The notes beneath the pieces are model-generated. The model made no database searches and was not told where the DNA came from. It saw only the letters and a list, made by a program, of their open reading frames with translations. Of a stretch of 64,000 bases of DNA, positions 33,271-41,794 are shown piece by piece; position 1 is the stretch's first letter; each line of letters opens with the position of its first letter. The position numbers were made by a program, and so were the translations under genes. Source of the stretch: Bordetella genomosp. 11 (lineage in GTDB: Bacteria > Pseudomonadota > Gammaproteobacteria > Burkholderiales > Burkholderiaceae_B). The stretch spans positions 930,001 to 994,000 of the forward strand of contig NZ_NEVS01000001.1 of NCBI RefSeq assembly GCF_002261215.1, in the 5' to 3' direction.

Positions 33271-33292
33271 CCCGGCGCATGAGCGCGCCGGG
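33271..33292 (+). terminator. Intercistronic stem-loop after binding protein
   Basis: CCCGGCGC / GCGCCGGG, a perfect 8-bp stem with a 6-nt loop, between the binding-protein stop and livH. Such stems often raise the amount of binding protein relative to permease by partial termination or mRNA protection. No T-run is present. Confidence 0.5.
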
Positions 33293-33316
33293 TGGCCCTA
33301 TTCATCAGGGCAACCC

Positions 33317-34177
33317 ATGATTTCCTTGCTAGCCGCGCAGCTCCTGAACGGACTTGCGATCGGGATGATCTACGCGCTTACCGCGTTCGGACTTTCCATC
33401 ATCAAGGGGCTGTTGAACGTTCCCAACTTCGCGCACGGTGCCTTCTACGCGCTGGGCGCCTATGCCTGCTACGCCGCGCTGCAGGCCGGAATCCCCTTCG
33501 CGCTCGCGCTGGCGATCGCCTTCGTGGTTCCCGCCGCGGTAGGCGTGCTGGTCGAAAAACTCGGGGTGGCGCGTCTGATGAACGGCCCCTACCTGTACCA
33601 GCTGCTTTTCCTGTTCGGCACGGCGCTGGTGCTGGAACAGCTGATCATCATTATCTGGGGGCCCATGGGCCTGAGCGCGGCGGCGCCCGAATGGCTGGAG
33701 GGCGCCTTCGACCTGGGCTTCACCTATCTTCCCAGGTACCTGGCTTTCAACGGGGTGATGGCGGCGCTGACCATCGCGGTGGTGTGGCTGCTGATCGAGC
33801 GCACCCGGCTCGGCTCGCAGATTCGTGCCGGCATCGACAAGCGCGAGATGGCGCAGTGCCTCGGCATCGACGTATCCCGGTTGATCACGGCCGGGTTCGC
33901 GCTGGGCACCGGCCTGGCCGGATTTTCGGGCGGGCTGGTGCTGCCGCTGCTGGGTGCCAACGCCACCATGGGTTCGGAGATGCTTTCGATTGCCTTCGTC
34001 GTGCTGGTGATCGGCGGCCTGGGTTCCCTCTACGGCGCACTGGCGGCCGGCGTGCTGGTGGGCGTCATCCAGAGCGTGTCGTCCGTGTTCGTGCCGTCCG
34101 CCAGTACCGTCCTCATCTACGTGGCGATGGTGGCCACCTTGATGATCCGGCCCCAGGGCCTGTTTGGGGAACGCTGA
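33317..34177 (+). CDS. livH: ABC importer permease, LivH type
   Basis: A 286-residue inner-membrane permease of the branched-chain amino acid/amide class. Typical segments: LLNGLAIGMIYALTAFGLSIIKGLLNVPNFAHGAFYALGAY at the N-terminus, the EAA-like loop GIDKREMAQCLGIDVSRLITAGFALGTGLAGFSGG, and IAFVVLVIGGLGSLYGALAAGVLVGV. It forms the heterodimeric pore with LivM. Its stop overlaps the livM start (TGATG). Confidence 0.95.
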   Translation: MISLLAAQLLNGLAIGMIYALTAFGLSIIKGLLNVPNFAHGAFYALGAYACYAALQAGIPFALALAIAFVVPAAVGVLVEKLGVARLMNGPYLYQLLFLFGTALVLEQLIIIIWGPMGLSAAAPEWLEGAFDLGFTYLPRYLAFNGVMAALTIAVVWLLIERTRLGSQIRAGIDKREMAQCLGIDVSRLITAGFALGTGLAGFSGGLVLPLLGANATMGSEMLSIAFVVLVIGGLGSLYGALAAGVLVGVIQSVSSVFVPSASTVLIYVAMVATLMIRPQGLFGER

Positions 34178-35148
34178 TGAAACGTATCGCCTCGACTTAT
34201 GCGGTTTCCGCCATAGCCATCGCGGTCGCCATCGCGGCACCGTTCTGCATGCCGATCAACATCGCCACGGAGATCCTGATCTACGGCATCTTCGCGCTGG
34301 CCACCTATTTGCTGGTGAGCGTGGCGGGCCTGTATTCCTTCGGTCAGGCCGCTTTCTTTGGCGTGGGGGGTTATGTCGCCGGGTATGTCTTCATCAACAC
34401 GGACCTGCCGCTGGTCGCGGGTATCGTCCTGGCGGCCGCGGGCAGCGCCGCCGTGGCCCTGGTGGTGGGCATGATGAGCATCAAGCGTACCGGCATCTAC
34501 TTCATGATGCTGACGTTCGCGTTCAATCAGATGATCTATTACCTGGCGTATAGCTGGCATAGCGTCACGGGCGGCGAAGACGGGCTGGGCGGGATCCGCC
34601 GTCCCGACCTGGACGTACCGGGCCTCGGCAGGCTGGATATGTCGATACACGAGAACTTCTACATCTTCGCGGCGGTACTGTTCGTCGCCGTCTTCGCCGC
34701 GCTGTACCAGCTGATGCACAGCCCCCTGGGCCTGGTGCTGAACGCCGCGCGGCAGAATGCCCGCCGCACCGCTTCGCTGGGCTATTCGGTCTACCGCGCG
34801 CAACTCCTGGCCTTCGTGGCGGCGGGCGCGGCCTCGGGCGTGGCCGGTGCGCTTTTCGCGATGCTCTACCGCATCATGCCCATCGATGCCATTTCCTGGA
34901 CCAACTCCGGCACGGCGGTGTTCATGGTCATCATCGGCGGCATGTCGTCGATCTTCGGCCCGATCATCGGGGCGGCGCTGTTCATCTGGCTGCAGGGGTT
35001 CTTCAGCCTGATCTGGGCACGCTGGCCGCTGTTGTTCGGCCTGTTCATCATCCTGGTCGTCCTTTTCCTGAAAGGCGGCGCCATCGAGCTGTTCGAGCGC
35101 GTGCGGGGGCTTTTCACCGCGCGCCGCCAGCAAAGGAGCACGCCATGA
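34177..35148 (+). CDS. livM: ABC importer permease, LivM type
   Basis: A 323-residue permease beginning MKRIASTYAVSAIAIAVAIAAPF. Family landmarks are LLVSVAGLYSFGQAAFFGVGGYVAGYV, IKRTGIYFMMLTFAFNQMIYYL, ARQNARRTASLGYSVYRAQLLAFVAAGAASGVAGALFAML and MVIIGGMSSIFGPIIGAALFIWLQ. The start shares bases with the livH stop, and the stop overlaps the livG start (ATGA). A longer frame open to 33292 in the same phase is only read-through of the livH region and is not used. Confidence 0.95.
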   Translation: MKRIASTYAVSAIAIAVAIAAPFCMPINIATEILIYGIFALATYLLVSVAGLYSFGQAAFFGVGGYVAGYVFINTDLPLVAGIVLAAAGSAAVALVVGMMSIKRTGIYFMMLTFAFNQMIYYLAYSWHSVTGGEDGLGGIRRPDLDVPGLGRLDMSIHENFYIFAAVLFVAVFAALYQLMHSPLGLVLNAARQNARRTASLGYSVYRAQLLAFVAAGAASGVAGALFAMLYRIMPIDAISWTNSGTAVFMVIIGGMSSIFGPIIGAALFIWLQGFFSLIWARWPLLFGLFIILVVLFLKGGAIELFERVRGLFTARRQQRSTP

Positions 35149-35921
35149 GCGCCGTCATGACGTCCGCGAACGCCGCGCCGGCGTATGCCTACGAGGCCCG
35201 CGGGGTCACGAAGAAGTTCGGCGCGAACGTGGTCATAGAAGACCTGTCCATAGGGTTCGAGGCCGGCATGCTGCACAGCATCCTTGGCCCCAACGGCGCC
35301 GGCAAAACCACCTTGTTCAACCTGCTGACGCGCGATCTTCCCGTGAGCGGCGGCGATATCCTGCTGCAAGGCGAGTCGGTGACCCGGCTCAAGCCGCACG
35401 AGATCGCGCGGCGCGGCGTGGGCCGCTCGTACCAGATCTCCAGCGTGTACCTGGAACTGACGTTCCTGGAGAACGTCTGGCTGGCGGCGTATCGCGCCGC
35501 GCGGGGCGGCCGGGTGGGTTGGTGGCGCAGGGTCGACCGCTACACGGCCCTGCGCGAGCAGGCCAGCCAGCTGCTGCATGAGCTCGGGCTTGGGCAGTAC
35601 GAGCACACGCTGGCCGCCGCGGTGTCCTACGGGGACCAGCGCCTGCTGGAGATCGCCGTCACGCTGGCGACGCGCCCGCGCATTCTTCTGCTCGACGAAC
35701 CTACGGCCGGCCTGTCGCAGCGCGAAACGGAGCGCGTCAAGACCTTCATCGCGGCCATCAAGCCGCAATACACGATCGTCATGATCGAGCACAAGATGAA
35801 TGTCGTCATGGAGATCTCCGACCGCATCCATGTGATGAACCGGGGCACGTTGATTGCCGCCGGCACGGCGGCCGAGATCGCCGAAAACCAGGCCGTTCAT
35901 GCCGCCTACTTCGGACTCTGA
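35145..35921 (+). CDS. livG: ABC importer ATPase, LivG type
   Basis: A 258-residue ATPase. Walker A is GPNGAGKTT, the signature motif is the LivG variant VSYGDQRLLEIA, and Walker B is ILLLDEPTAG, followed by VMIEHKMNVVMEISDRIHVMNRG, the switch histidine region. It powers import together with LivF. Translation is coupled to livM by a 4-bp overlap, and livF starts two bases after its stop. Confidence 0.95.
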   Translation: MSAVMTSANAAPAYAYEARGVTKKFGANVVIEDLSIGFEAGMLHSILGPNGAGKTTLFNLLTRDLPVSGGDILLQGESVTRLKPHEIARRGVGRSYQISSVYLELTFLENVWLAAYRAARGGRVGWWRRVDRYTALREQASQLLHELGLGQYEHTLAAAVSYGDQRLLEIAVTLATRPRILLLDEPTAGLSQRETERVKTFIAAIKPQYTIVMIEHKMNVVMEISDRIHVMNRGTLIAAGTAAEIAENQAVHAAYFGL

Positions 35922-35923
35922 AC

Positions 35924-36619
35924 ATGTTGCTCAAAGTCGATTCCATCAATACCTATTACGGTCCCAGCCAGGCCATCCACGACGTCTCGTTCGAGATCGG
36001 GAACAGGGAAGTGGTGGCCGTGCTCGGGCGCAACGGCGCCGGCAAGAGCACGACGCTGCGTTCCATCATGGGCCTGAACGGCGCCGCCAGTGGCACCATC
36101 ACCTTCGACGGCAAGGACATTACGCGCCTGAGTCCGCATGCCATCTCGCGGCTGGGCGTGACGCTCGTGCCGGAAACGCGCGACCCGTTCGTGTTGCTCA
36201 CGGTGCGCGAGAACATCATGCTCGGCTACCGGCCCGGTTCGCCTTACACGCTGGATCGCCTGATGGACCTGTTTCCGCTGCTCAAGGAGCTGCTGCGCAA
36301 GAAGGGCGGCGAACTCTCCGGTGGCCAGCAACAGATGATGGTGATGGCGCGCGGCCTGGCCATGGGACCGCGCCTGTTGCTGCTGGACGAGCCCTCTCAG
36401 GGACTCGCGCCCATCATGGTCAAGGCCGTCGCCAATGTACTGAACCAGCTGAAAGGCGACGATTTGACGATCCTGCTCGTGGAGCAGAACCTGAACATGG
36501 CGCTGGACATCGCCGACCGCGTCGTCGTGCTGGAAAACGGCGCGGTGGCGGACAGCTTCGGCAGCGCCGAGGCACGCGCCACACCCGCGCGCCTCGAACA
36601 ATACCTGGCGGTGCACTGA
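35924..36619 (+). CDS. livF: ABC importer ATPase, LivF type
   Basis: A 231-residue ATPase with Walker A GRNGAGKST, signature LSGGQQQM, Walker B LLLLDEPSQG and the switch region LLVEQNLNMALDIADRVVVLENG. It is the partner of LivG. The DMFase-like gene follows after 36 bp on the same strand with no terminator between, so transporter and enzyme are co-expressed. Confidence 0.95.
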   Translation: MLLKVDSINTYYGPSQAIHDVSFEIGNREVVAVLGRNGAGKSTTLRSIMGLNGAASGTITFDGKDITRLSPHAISRLGVTLVPETRDPFVLLTVRENIMLGYRPGSPYTLDRLMDLFPLLKELLRKKGGELSGGQQQMMVMARGLAMGPRLLLLDEPSQGLAPIMVKAVANVLNQLKGDDLTILLVEQNLNMALDIADRVVVLENGAVADSFGSAEARATPARLEQYLAVH

Positions 36620-36655
36620 AGCCATGTTCGCCATTTCCAACACGAATCCGCACCC

Positions 36656-38923
36656 ATGACGGCATCCCCTGAAAACCCGCCTATCGTCGGCTACGTCACC
36701 CCCTTCAGCGCGCGGCCCGGACAACGACTGTCCTTTCGGATCAGTTCGGCAGGCAACCGGCCATTCAGCGCGCGGGTAGTGCGCATCCATTGCGCGGACC
36801 CCAACCCGCAAGGCCCGGGCATGAAGCTCGAACCCGTGGCACTGCCCTTGCAGGCGGAGTATGCCGGCCTGGACCAGCCGGTGTATTCCGGCTCCTGCGC
36901 GCTTGCCGCGCTGCCCGCGCTGCCCGACGGCAACGGCCGCTGCCTGAAGCTGAGCTTGCGGTGCAAGCCCACGCTGTTGCGCGACGACAGTCCGCAGGTA
37001 CTCGCCAGCCTGCAGGACGAGCAAGGTACCAACGGCCTGGCCCTGGTGCTGGACCGGGGCGAGCTGCGCGTGCGCGTGCTGGACGGCCAAGGCGGCGCGA
37101 CGCGCGACCTGCCCACCGGCTTGCATCCGCTGCAGGATCGCTGGCAAGCGGTGCAGTGGATGGTGGACAGGCAGACAGGCCGTGTGGATGTGTCGTTGAG
37201 CCACGTGCCGGCCGGTACGCCGGGCGCCGGTCCCGCAATCCCGACCCGGACCGGGCAGGCAATGGCGGATGCGGGCCTGCCGCCACCCACGCGGCTCTGC
37301 CTGGGGGCGTTATGGCAGGGCCATCCGGCATCGGGTTTCAATGGACTGGTGGAAGCGCCCACGCTGCATGCCGTCGCGGCAGTCGGCGCGGATGCGGGTA
37401 CGGCTGCCCAGCTTCCGGAACGGCTGATCGCCGCCTGGGACCTGTCCGCCGGGATGCAGGACCCGCGCATTCCCGGCACCCAGCCTGGCATGCCCGACCT
37501 CGATCTGGTCAATATGCCCGGCCGGGCGGTGCGCGGCTCGGCGTGGACCGGCCTGAACCAGGACTGGAAGCGGGCCCCGGCGGAGTACGCCGCGCTGTAT
37601 TTCCACGCGGACGCCCTGGCCGACTGCGGTTGGCGGGAGGCCCTGAACCTGGAGATACCGCCCGGCATGAAATCCGGCGTGTATGGCCTGGAGGTGGACA
37701 ATGGCCTGGGCAAGGACACCATTCCTTTCTACGTGACGCCCGGCGCGGACGGACCGCGCGCGAGGATCCTGTTCCTGGCGCCGACATTGACCTACCAGGC
37801 CTACGCCAATCATGCGCGTGGCAATTACGCGGGCGAACTGGAGCAACGCATTCGCGCATGGGGCGCCTATCCGCACAACCCCGATGTGGTCACCCGATTC
37901 GGCGCGTCCACCTATAACCGCCACAAGGATACGGCCGGCATCAGCCTGTCGTCGCGGCTGCGGCCCATCCTGACGATGCGCCCGGGGTATCTGACCTTCG
38001 CCGATGCGCGCGGCTCCGGCCTGCGCCATTTTTCGGCGGATTCGCACCTGACCGACTGGCTGCACGAGAAGGGCTACGACTACGACGTCATCACCGATGA
38101 AGACCTGGACGACCAGGGCGTGGACGCGCTCGCGCCCTATGATGTCGTGCTGACCGGCTCCCATCCCGAATACCACACGCGGCGCATGATCGAAGCGCTG
38201 GTCGCCTATCGGGAAGCCGGCGGCTACCTGATGTACCTGGGCGCCAATGGGTTCTACTGGAAGATCGCCCGCCCCGCATCGGCGCCGCACATGCTGGAGA
38301 TCCGGCGCGCCGAGGGCGGGATCCGCGCCTGGGCGAGCGAACCGGGCGAGTACTATCATCAGCTCGACGGCGGCTACGGCGGCATGTGGCGTCGCAATGG
38401 CATCCCTCCCCAAGTGACCGGCGGCGTCGGCTTCGCGGTGCAGGGGGCGTTCGAAGGCGTCGGTTACCATCGCACTCCGGAATCGCGCGATCCCGACGTG
38501 GCCTGGCTGTTCCAGGGCGTGGATGATGAGTCCTTCGGCGGCCATGGCCTGTCAGGCGGCGGCGCCGCCGGCTTCGAGCTGGACCAGGTGGTGCCGGAAC
38601 TCGGCTCGCCCGGCTACCTGAAGATCGTGGCTATTTCGGATGGGCACGGTCCGACTTTTCGTACGGTGCCCGAAGAAATACTTACCTGGACCATCGCGGC
38701 ATCGCTGCCCCGCAAGTACGAAGGGGTGCGGGCCCACATGGCGGTCGGCCTGGCCGAACAGGGCGGCGGCCTGTTCGCCGTCGGTTCGATCACCTTCCTG
38801 GGTAGCCTTGCGTACAACCGCTACGACAACGATGTGTCGCGAATCATGGAAAATTGCCTGACCCATTTCCAGGCGGCGGCCGCGCGGCAGCGCGGACGCG
38901 GCCCCATGCCAGTATCACGGTGA
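36656..38923 (+). CDS. N,N-dimethylformamidase-like large subunit (amidohydrolase)
   Basis: A 755-residue protein matching the large (beta) subunit of dimethylformamidase in length and layout: a jelly-roll-like N-terminal half followed by a glutamine-amidotransferase-like catalytic half (MYLGANGFYWKIA). The mononuclear iron site of Paracoccus DMFase uses two Tyr and one Glu, with a nearby His. Here Y380 (or Y383), Y420, H503 and E505 (SHPEY) recur with almost the same spacing as the positions I recall there (399, 440, 519, 521). The small subunit of DMFase is not encoded nearby. I infer hydrolysis of an amide to acid plus amine. The substrate is probably what the adjacent ABC importer brings in. 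The LacI gene overlaps its stop. Confidence 0.88.
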   Translation: MTASPENPPIVGYVTPFSARPGQRLSFRISSAGNRPFSARVVRIHCADPNPQGPGMKLEPVALPLQAEYAGLDQPVYSGSCALAALPALPDGNGRCLKLSLRCKPTLLRDDSPQVLASLQDEQGTNGLALVLDRGELRVRVLDGQGGATRDLPTGLHPLQDRWQAVQWMVDRQTGRVDVSLSHVPAGTPGAGPAIPTRTGQAMADAGLPPPTRLCLGALWQGHPASGFNGLVEAPTLHAVAAVGADAGTAAQLPERLIAAWDLSAGMQDPRIPGTQPGMPDLDLVNMPGRAVRGSAWTGLNQDWKRAPAEYAALYFHADALADCGWREALNLEIPPGMKSGVYGLEVDNGLGKDTIPFYVTPGADGPRARILFLAPTLTYQAYANHARGNYAGELEQRIRAWGAYPHNPDVVTRFGASTYNRHKDTAGISLSSRLRPILTMRPGYLTFADARGSGLRHFSADSHLTDWLHEKGYDYDVITDEDLDDQGVDALAPYDVVLTGSHPEYHTRRMIEALVAYREAGGYLMYLGANGFYWKIARPASAPHMLEIRRAEGGIRAWASEPGEYYHQLDGGYGGMWRRNGIPPQVTGGVGFAVQGAFEGVGYHRTPESRDPDVAWLFQGVDDESFGGHGLSGGGAAGFELDQVVPELGSPGYLKIVAISDGHGPTFRTVPEEILTWTIAASLPRKYEGVRAHMAVGLAEQGGGLFAVGSITFLGSLAYNRYDNDVSRIMENCLTHFQAAAARQRGRGPMPVSR

Positions 38924-39912
38924 AAAAGAAAACCCCCACACAGAAGGACGTCGCCCGGTTCGCCGGCGTTTCGCAGGCCGCCGTATCGCGCTTCGTCTCG
39001 GGCAAAGGCGCGATCTCGGACGAGATTCGCGAAAAGATCCTCAAGGTCATAGACCTTGTCGACTACCGGCCGGACCCTGTCGCGCGCGGCTTGAGCAGCG
39101 GAAGATTCAACATCATCGCCATCGTCATGGCCAACATCACCAACCCCTGGTATCCGGTGGTGCTGGAGTTGATCACCCGCGAGCTGCATCGCGTGGGGCT
39201 GCAAGCGCTATTGTTCAACGCGACGCCGCCACAGACCGTCGATGACCTGATGCCCCTGGTGCTGCAGTACCGGGTCCGCGGTGTCATCATCACGACAGCG
39301 TCGCTGAACTCGTCCGGCGCGGACCTCTGCGTCAGGCAGGGCGTGCCGGTGGTCATGTTCAACCGGTATTCGCAGGTGGGGAACGGTCATTCCGTTTCCA
39401 CGGACAACATCGGTGGCGGCCGCCTGGCGGCGGATGTCCTCCACCGTTCGGGTAGCAGGCGTCTGGGATTCCTGGGCGGCATGCCCACCGTTTCGACCAA
39501 CCGGGACCGGCTGGCCGGGTTCATGCAGAGAGTGGCCGAGTTGGGCTTGCCCTCGGCGCCCGCGCTCGAAAAGGAATTCACCTATGCCTGGGGGTACGAG
39601 GCCACGCGGACGCTCATGGCGCGCCATCCCGCGCTGGACGGCCTGTTCTGCGCCGACGATGAAATTGCGTCGGGGGCCATCGACGCCTTGCGCTATGCAC
39701 TGGGCAAGCGCGTGCCCGAAGACGTGCGCGTATTTGGCTTTGACGATCACCCGGTCGCCTCCAACGCGGCCTACGACATGACGACCATACGGCAGCCGGT
39801 GGAGGAGATGATCGCCGCCGCCATCGCGCTGCTGCTGGGCGACAGCACCGGCAATGAACACAAGCTGCTACCGGGCCAGCTGATTTACCGGAAGTCGACG
39901 CCGCCGGCCTAG
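38920..39912 (+). CDS. LacI family regulator (end of ABC/DMFase operon)
   Basis: A 330-residue LacI-type regulator starting at a GTG that overlaps the DMFase stop (GTGA). HTH: TQKDVARFAGVSQAAVSRFVSGKGAISDEIREKILKVIDLVDYRPDPVARGL. Sensor domain: IVMANITNPWYPVVLELITREL, VSTDNIGGGRLAADVLHRSG, LFCADDEIASGAIDALRYALG, VFGFDDHPVASNAAYDMTTIRQP. Its recognition-helix residues (SQAAVSR) are close to those of the first LacI protein (SQSAVSR), so the two may share or compete for the ATACGTAT palindromes. It closes the rightward operon and converges with serB 5 bp away. Confidence 0.94.
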   Translation: MKKKTPTQKDVARFAGVSQAAVSRFVSGKGAISDEIREKILKVIDLVDYRPDPVARGLSSGRFNIIAIVMANITNPWYPVVLELITRELHRVGLQALLFNATPPQTVDDLMPLVLQYRVRGVIITTASLNSSGADLCVRQGVPVVMFNRYSQVGNGHSVSTDNIGGGRLAADVLHRSGSRRLGFLGGMPTVSTNRDRLAGFMQRVAELGLPSAPALEKEFTYAWGYEATRTLMARHPALDGLFCADDEIASGAIDALRYALGKRVPEDVRVFGFDDHPVASNAAYDMTTIRQPVEEMIAAAIALLLGDSTGNEHKLLPGQLIYRKSTPPA

Positions 39913-39917
39913 GCGTA

Positions 39918-40778
39918 TCAGCCGCGCGGCGGGGCCAGCACGTTCAGCAGCGAATCCAGGCCGAGGTGGTCGATGACCACGTCCAATAGCGGACGCAGGA
40001 TGGCCTTGGGCCGAAAGCCCACCGCCAGGCCGGCCAGCGCCATCATTTCGCGGTCGTTCGAGCCGTCGCCGATGGCGATCGCGGCCGACGTGGGGATGCC
40101 CATGTCGGCGCAGAGGCGCGCCAGGTGGCGCGCCTTGGCCTGCGCGTTGATGAGCTGTCCTTCCAGCTCGCCGGTAAGCCGGCCGTCCTCGACGGCGAGC
40201 CGGTTGGAATAGTCCACATCCACGCCCAGCTCCGCGCGTACCCGGCCGGTAAAGTAATCGAAGCCGCCCGAGACGATCGCCGTTTTGAGTCCCGCCTGCC
40301 GCAGGCCCGCGACCAGCGCGCGGGCGCCGGGCGAAAAACGCACACGCGCGTCATACAAAGGTTCGAAGGCGCTGACCGGCAATCCCGCAAGCAGCCGGGT
40401 GCGCATCCGCAGGCTGGTGTCGTAATCGATCTTGCCGGACTGCATGGCCTGCTCGGTCAAGGCGGCCACCTGCTCTTTCTTGCCGACCAGATCGGCCAGT
40501 TCGTCGATGCACTCGATATTGATCAGTGTCGAATCCATATCGAACACCGCGAGCTTGAAGTCCGCCAGGCCGCGGCCCGGCGGCAGCACCGCGCTGTCCA
40601 GTCCCATCGCCTGGCAAGCGGCATGCAAGGTGTCGCGCGGCGCATCCGCTTGCGCGGGGAGCGTGAACCGGGCCGCCGCCGGCCCCTGGTGGACGATGCC
40701 GGTGCCCCGCAGGCGGGCGGCCAGGCTTTCCACCGCAGTCGCGTCGAGGGCGGTGGGACTTTGGACGAAGACGTGCAT
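39918..40778 (-). CDS. serB: Phosphoserine phosphatase SerB
   Basis: A 286-residue HAD-family phosphatase catalysing the last step of serine synthesis. Motif I is VFDMDSTLI with D80 as nucleophile and D82 as acid/base, motif II TAIVSGGFDYF, motif III GQLINAQAKA with its lysine, and motif IV AIAIGDGSNDREMMALAGLAVGFRPK. The first 70 residues form the regulatory-type N-terminal extension usual in betaproteobacterial SerB. Housekeeping gene, not part of the neighbouring catabolic operons; its stop faces the LacI stop. Confidence 0.97.
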   Translation of the reverse strand: MHVFVQSPTALDATAVESLAARLRGTGIVHQGPAAARFTLPAQADAPRDTLHAACQAMGLDSAVLPPGRGLADFKLAVFDMDSTLINIECIDELADLVGKKEQVAALTEQAMQSGKIDYDTSLRMRTRLLAGLPVSAFEPLYDARVRFSPGARALVAGLRQAGLKTAIVSGGFDYFTGRVRAELGVDVDYSNRLAVEDGRLTGELEGQLINAQAKARHLARLCADMGIPTSAAIAIGDGSNDREMMALAGLAVGFRPKAILRPLLDVVIDHLGLDSLLNVLAPPRG

Positions 40779-40829
40779 GGAGAGGCGGACGGTAGACGAA
40801 AGCTGGGACTATACGCCGCCCCTGTCGCC

Positions 40830-41576
40830 TTAGTGCAGGCCGCCGCTGGCGGTGATGGTTTCGCCCGTCAGCCATGCCGCATCGTCCGAAGCCAGGAAGG
40901 CGGCGACCGTGGCGATATCCCGGGGCTGGCCGACGCGGCCCAGCGGGGTCTGGGCGATCACCATGGTTTCCATTTCCGAACCGGCGATGCCGGCACTATG
41001 CACGCCTTCGGTAATCACCATGCCGGGGTTGACGGCATTGACGCGTATCTTGCGCGGGCCCAGTTCGCGCGCCAGGACACCGGTGATGGCGTCCACCGCT
41101 CCCTTGGTGCCGCTGTAGACGGCGCTCTCGGGCGGCGTGATGCGCGACACCACGGAACTGATGTTGATCACGCTGGCGCCTTCGCCCAGATGCGGGGAGG
41201 CCGCCTGGGTCATCAGCAGCACGCCCAGGACGTTGACGTCGAACTGCTTGCGGTAGTGTTCTTCCGTGATGTCGCCGAGAGCGGCGAATTCGTAGATGCC
41301 GGAGTTATTCACCAGGATGTCCAGGCGCCCGAATTGCGCCACCGCGGCGGCGACGATGGCCTTGGCATCGGCGGCCTTGGAGACGTCGCCGCCGACGGCG
41401 ACCGCCTTGCCCTTGGCCGCGGTGATTTCCTGCACGACGGCTTCCGCGCCGGCCTTGCTGGAGGCGTAATTGACGACGACGGCGGCGCCGTCGGCGGCCA
41501 GCGCCTTGGCGATGGCCGCGCCTATGCCCTTCGACGCGCCGGTGACAACGGCGACCTTGCCTGCGAGTTTGCTCAT
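40830..41576 (-). CDS. SDR family oxidoreductase (FabG-like)
   Basis: A 248-residue short-chain dehydrogenase: VVTGASKGIGAAIAKAL cofactor motif, VNNSGIYEF, serine in INISSVVSR, and the YSGTK catalytic Tyr/Lys motif, ending AAWLTGETITASGGLH. The Ser-Gly rather than Ala-Gly in NNSG is a common variant. It stands alone with 50 bp to serB; a tandem repeat at 41656-41689 in front of it may be a regulatory site. The substrate is unknown; FabG-like sequence alone does not show a fatty-acid role. Confidence 0.92.
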   Translation of the reverse strand: MSKLAGKVAVVTGASKGIGAAIAKALAADGAAVVVNYASSKAGAEAVVQEITAAKGKAVAVGGDVSKAADAKAIVAAAVAQFGRLDILVNNSGIYEFAALGDITEEHYRKQFDVNVLGVLLMTQAASPHLGEGASVINISSVVSRITPPESAVYSGTKGAVDAITGVLARELGPRKIRVNAVNPGMVITEGVHSAGIAGSEMETMVIAQTPLGRVGQPRDIATVAAFLASDDAAWLTGETITASGGLH

Positions 41577-41655
41577 GATCGGTTTCCTACCAAAGGATGA
41601 ATCGGGGCGGGGCGCGCCGGCAGGACGCCGCTGCGCGCACCTTCGAGGCGACCAC

Positions 41656-41689
41656 GATAAGCGTTGTCGAGGCGGGGATAAACGTTGTC
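41656..41689. repeat. Tandem operator-like repeat GATAARCGTTGTC
   Basis: Two 13-bp copies, GATAAGCGTTGTC (41656-41668) and GATAAACGTTGTC (41677-41689), start 21 bp apart, which is two helical turns. Each copy is partly palindromic (GAnAA..TTnTC). They lie 80 bp upstream of the SDR start, a position suited to an activator or cooperative repressor. Confidence 0.5.
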
Positions 41690-41794
41690 CAGCGGAATTG
41701 ATACGGCGGAATTCCGGAACAGTGGCGCCGCGCCGCCTGGCGCGGCGCGGGCAATGGGCCGCCGATGCGGCCGGCGCGGGGCCGTGGCCGTTAG

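Noticed and set aside
30371..33280. A 969-codon open frame on the minus strand opposite the aminotransferase and binding-protein genes
   Set aside because: It mirrors two well-supported genes on the plus strand, has Arg/His/Gln-rich low-complexity translation and no domain. Long antisense frames are common at this GC content.
33292..34176. N-terminal extension of the LivM frame through the livH gene
   Set aside because: The extension is livH read in another frame; LivM homology begins at 34177, where a start overlaps the livH stop.
27235..39912. Assignment of the island to dimethylformamide degradation
   Set aside because: The DMFase small subunit is absent, and an aminotransferase, a HisD-like enzyme and a liv-type importer are not needed for DMF, so the substrate is more likely another amide.
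40830..41576. Calling the SDR beside serB a fatty-acid synthesis FabG
   Set aside because: It has no acyl-carrier-protein or fab neighbours and carries only generic SDR motifs.
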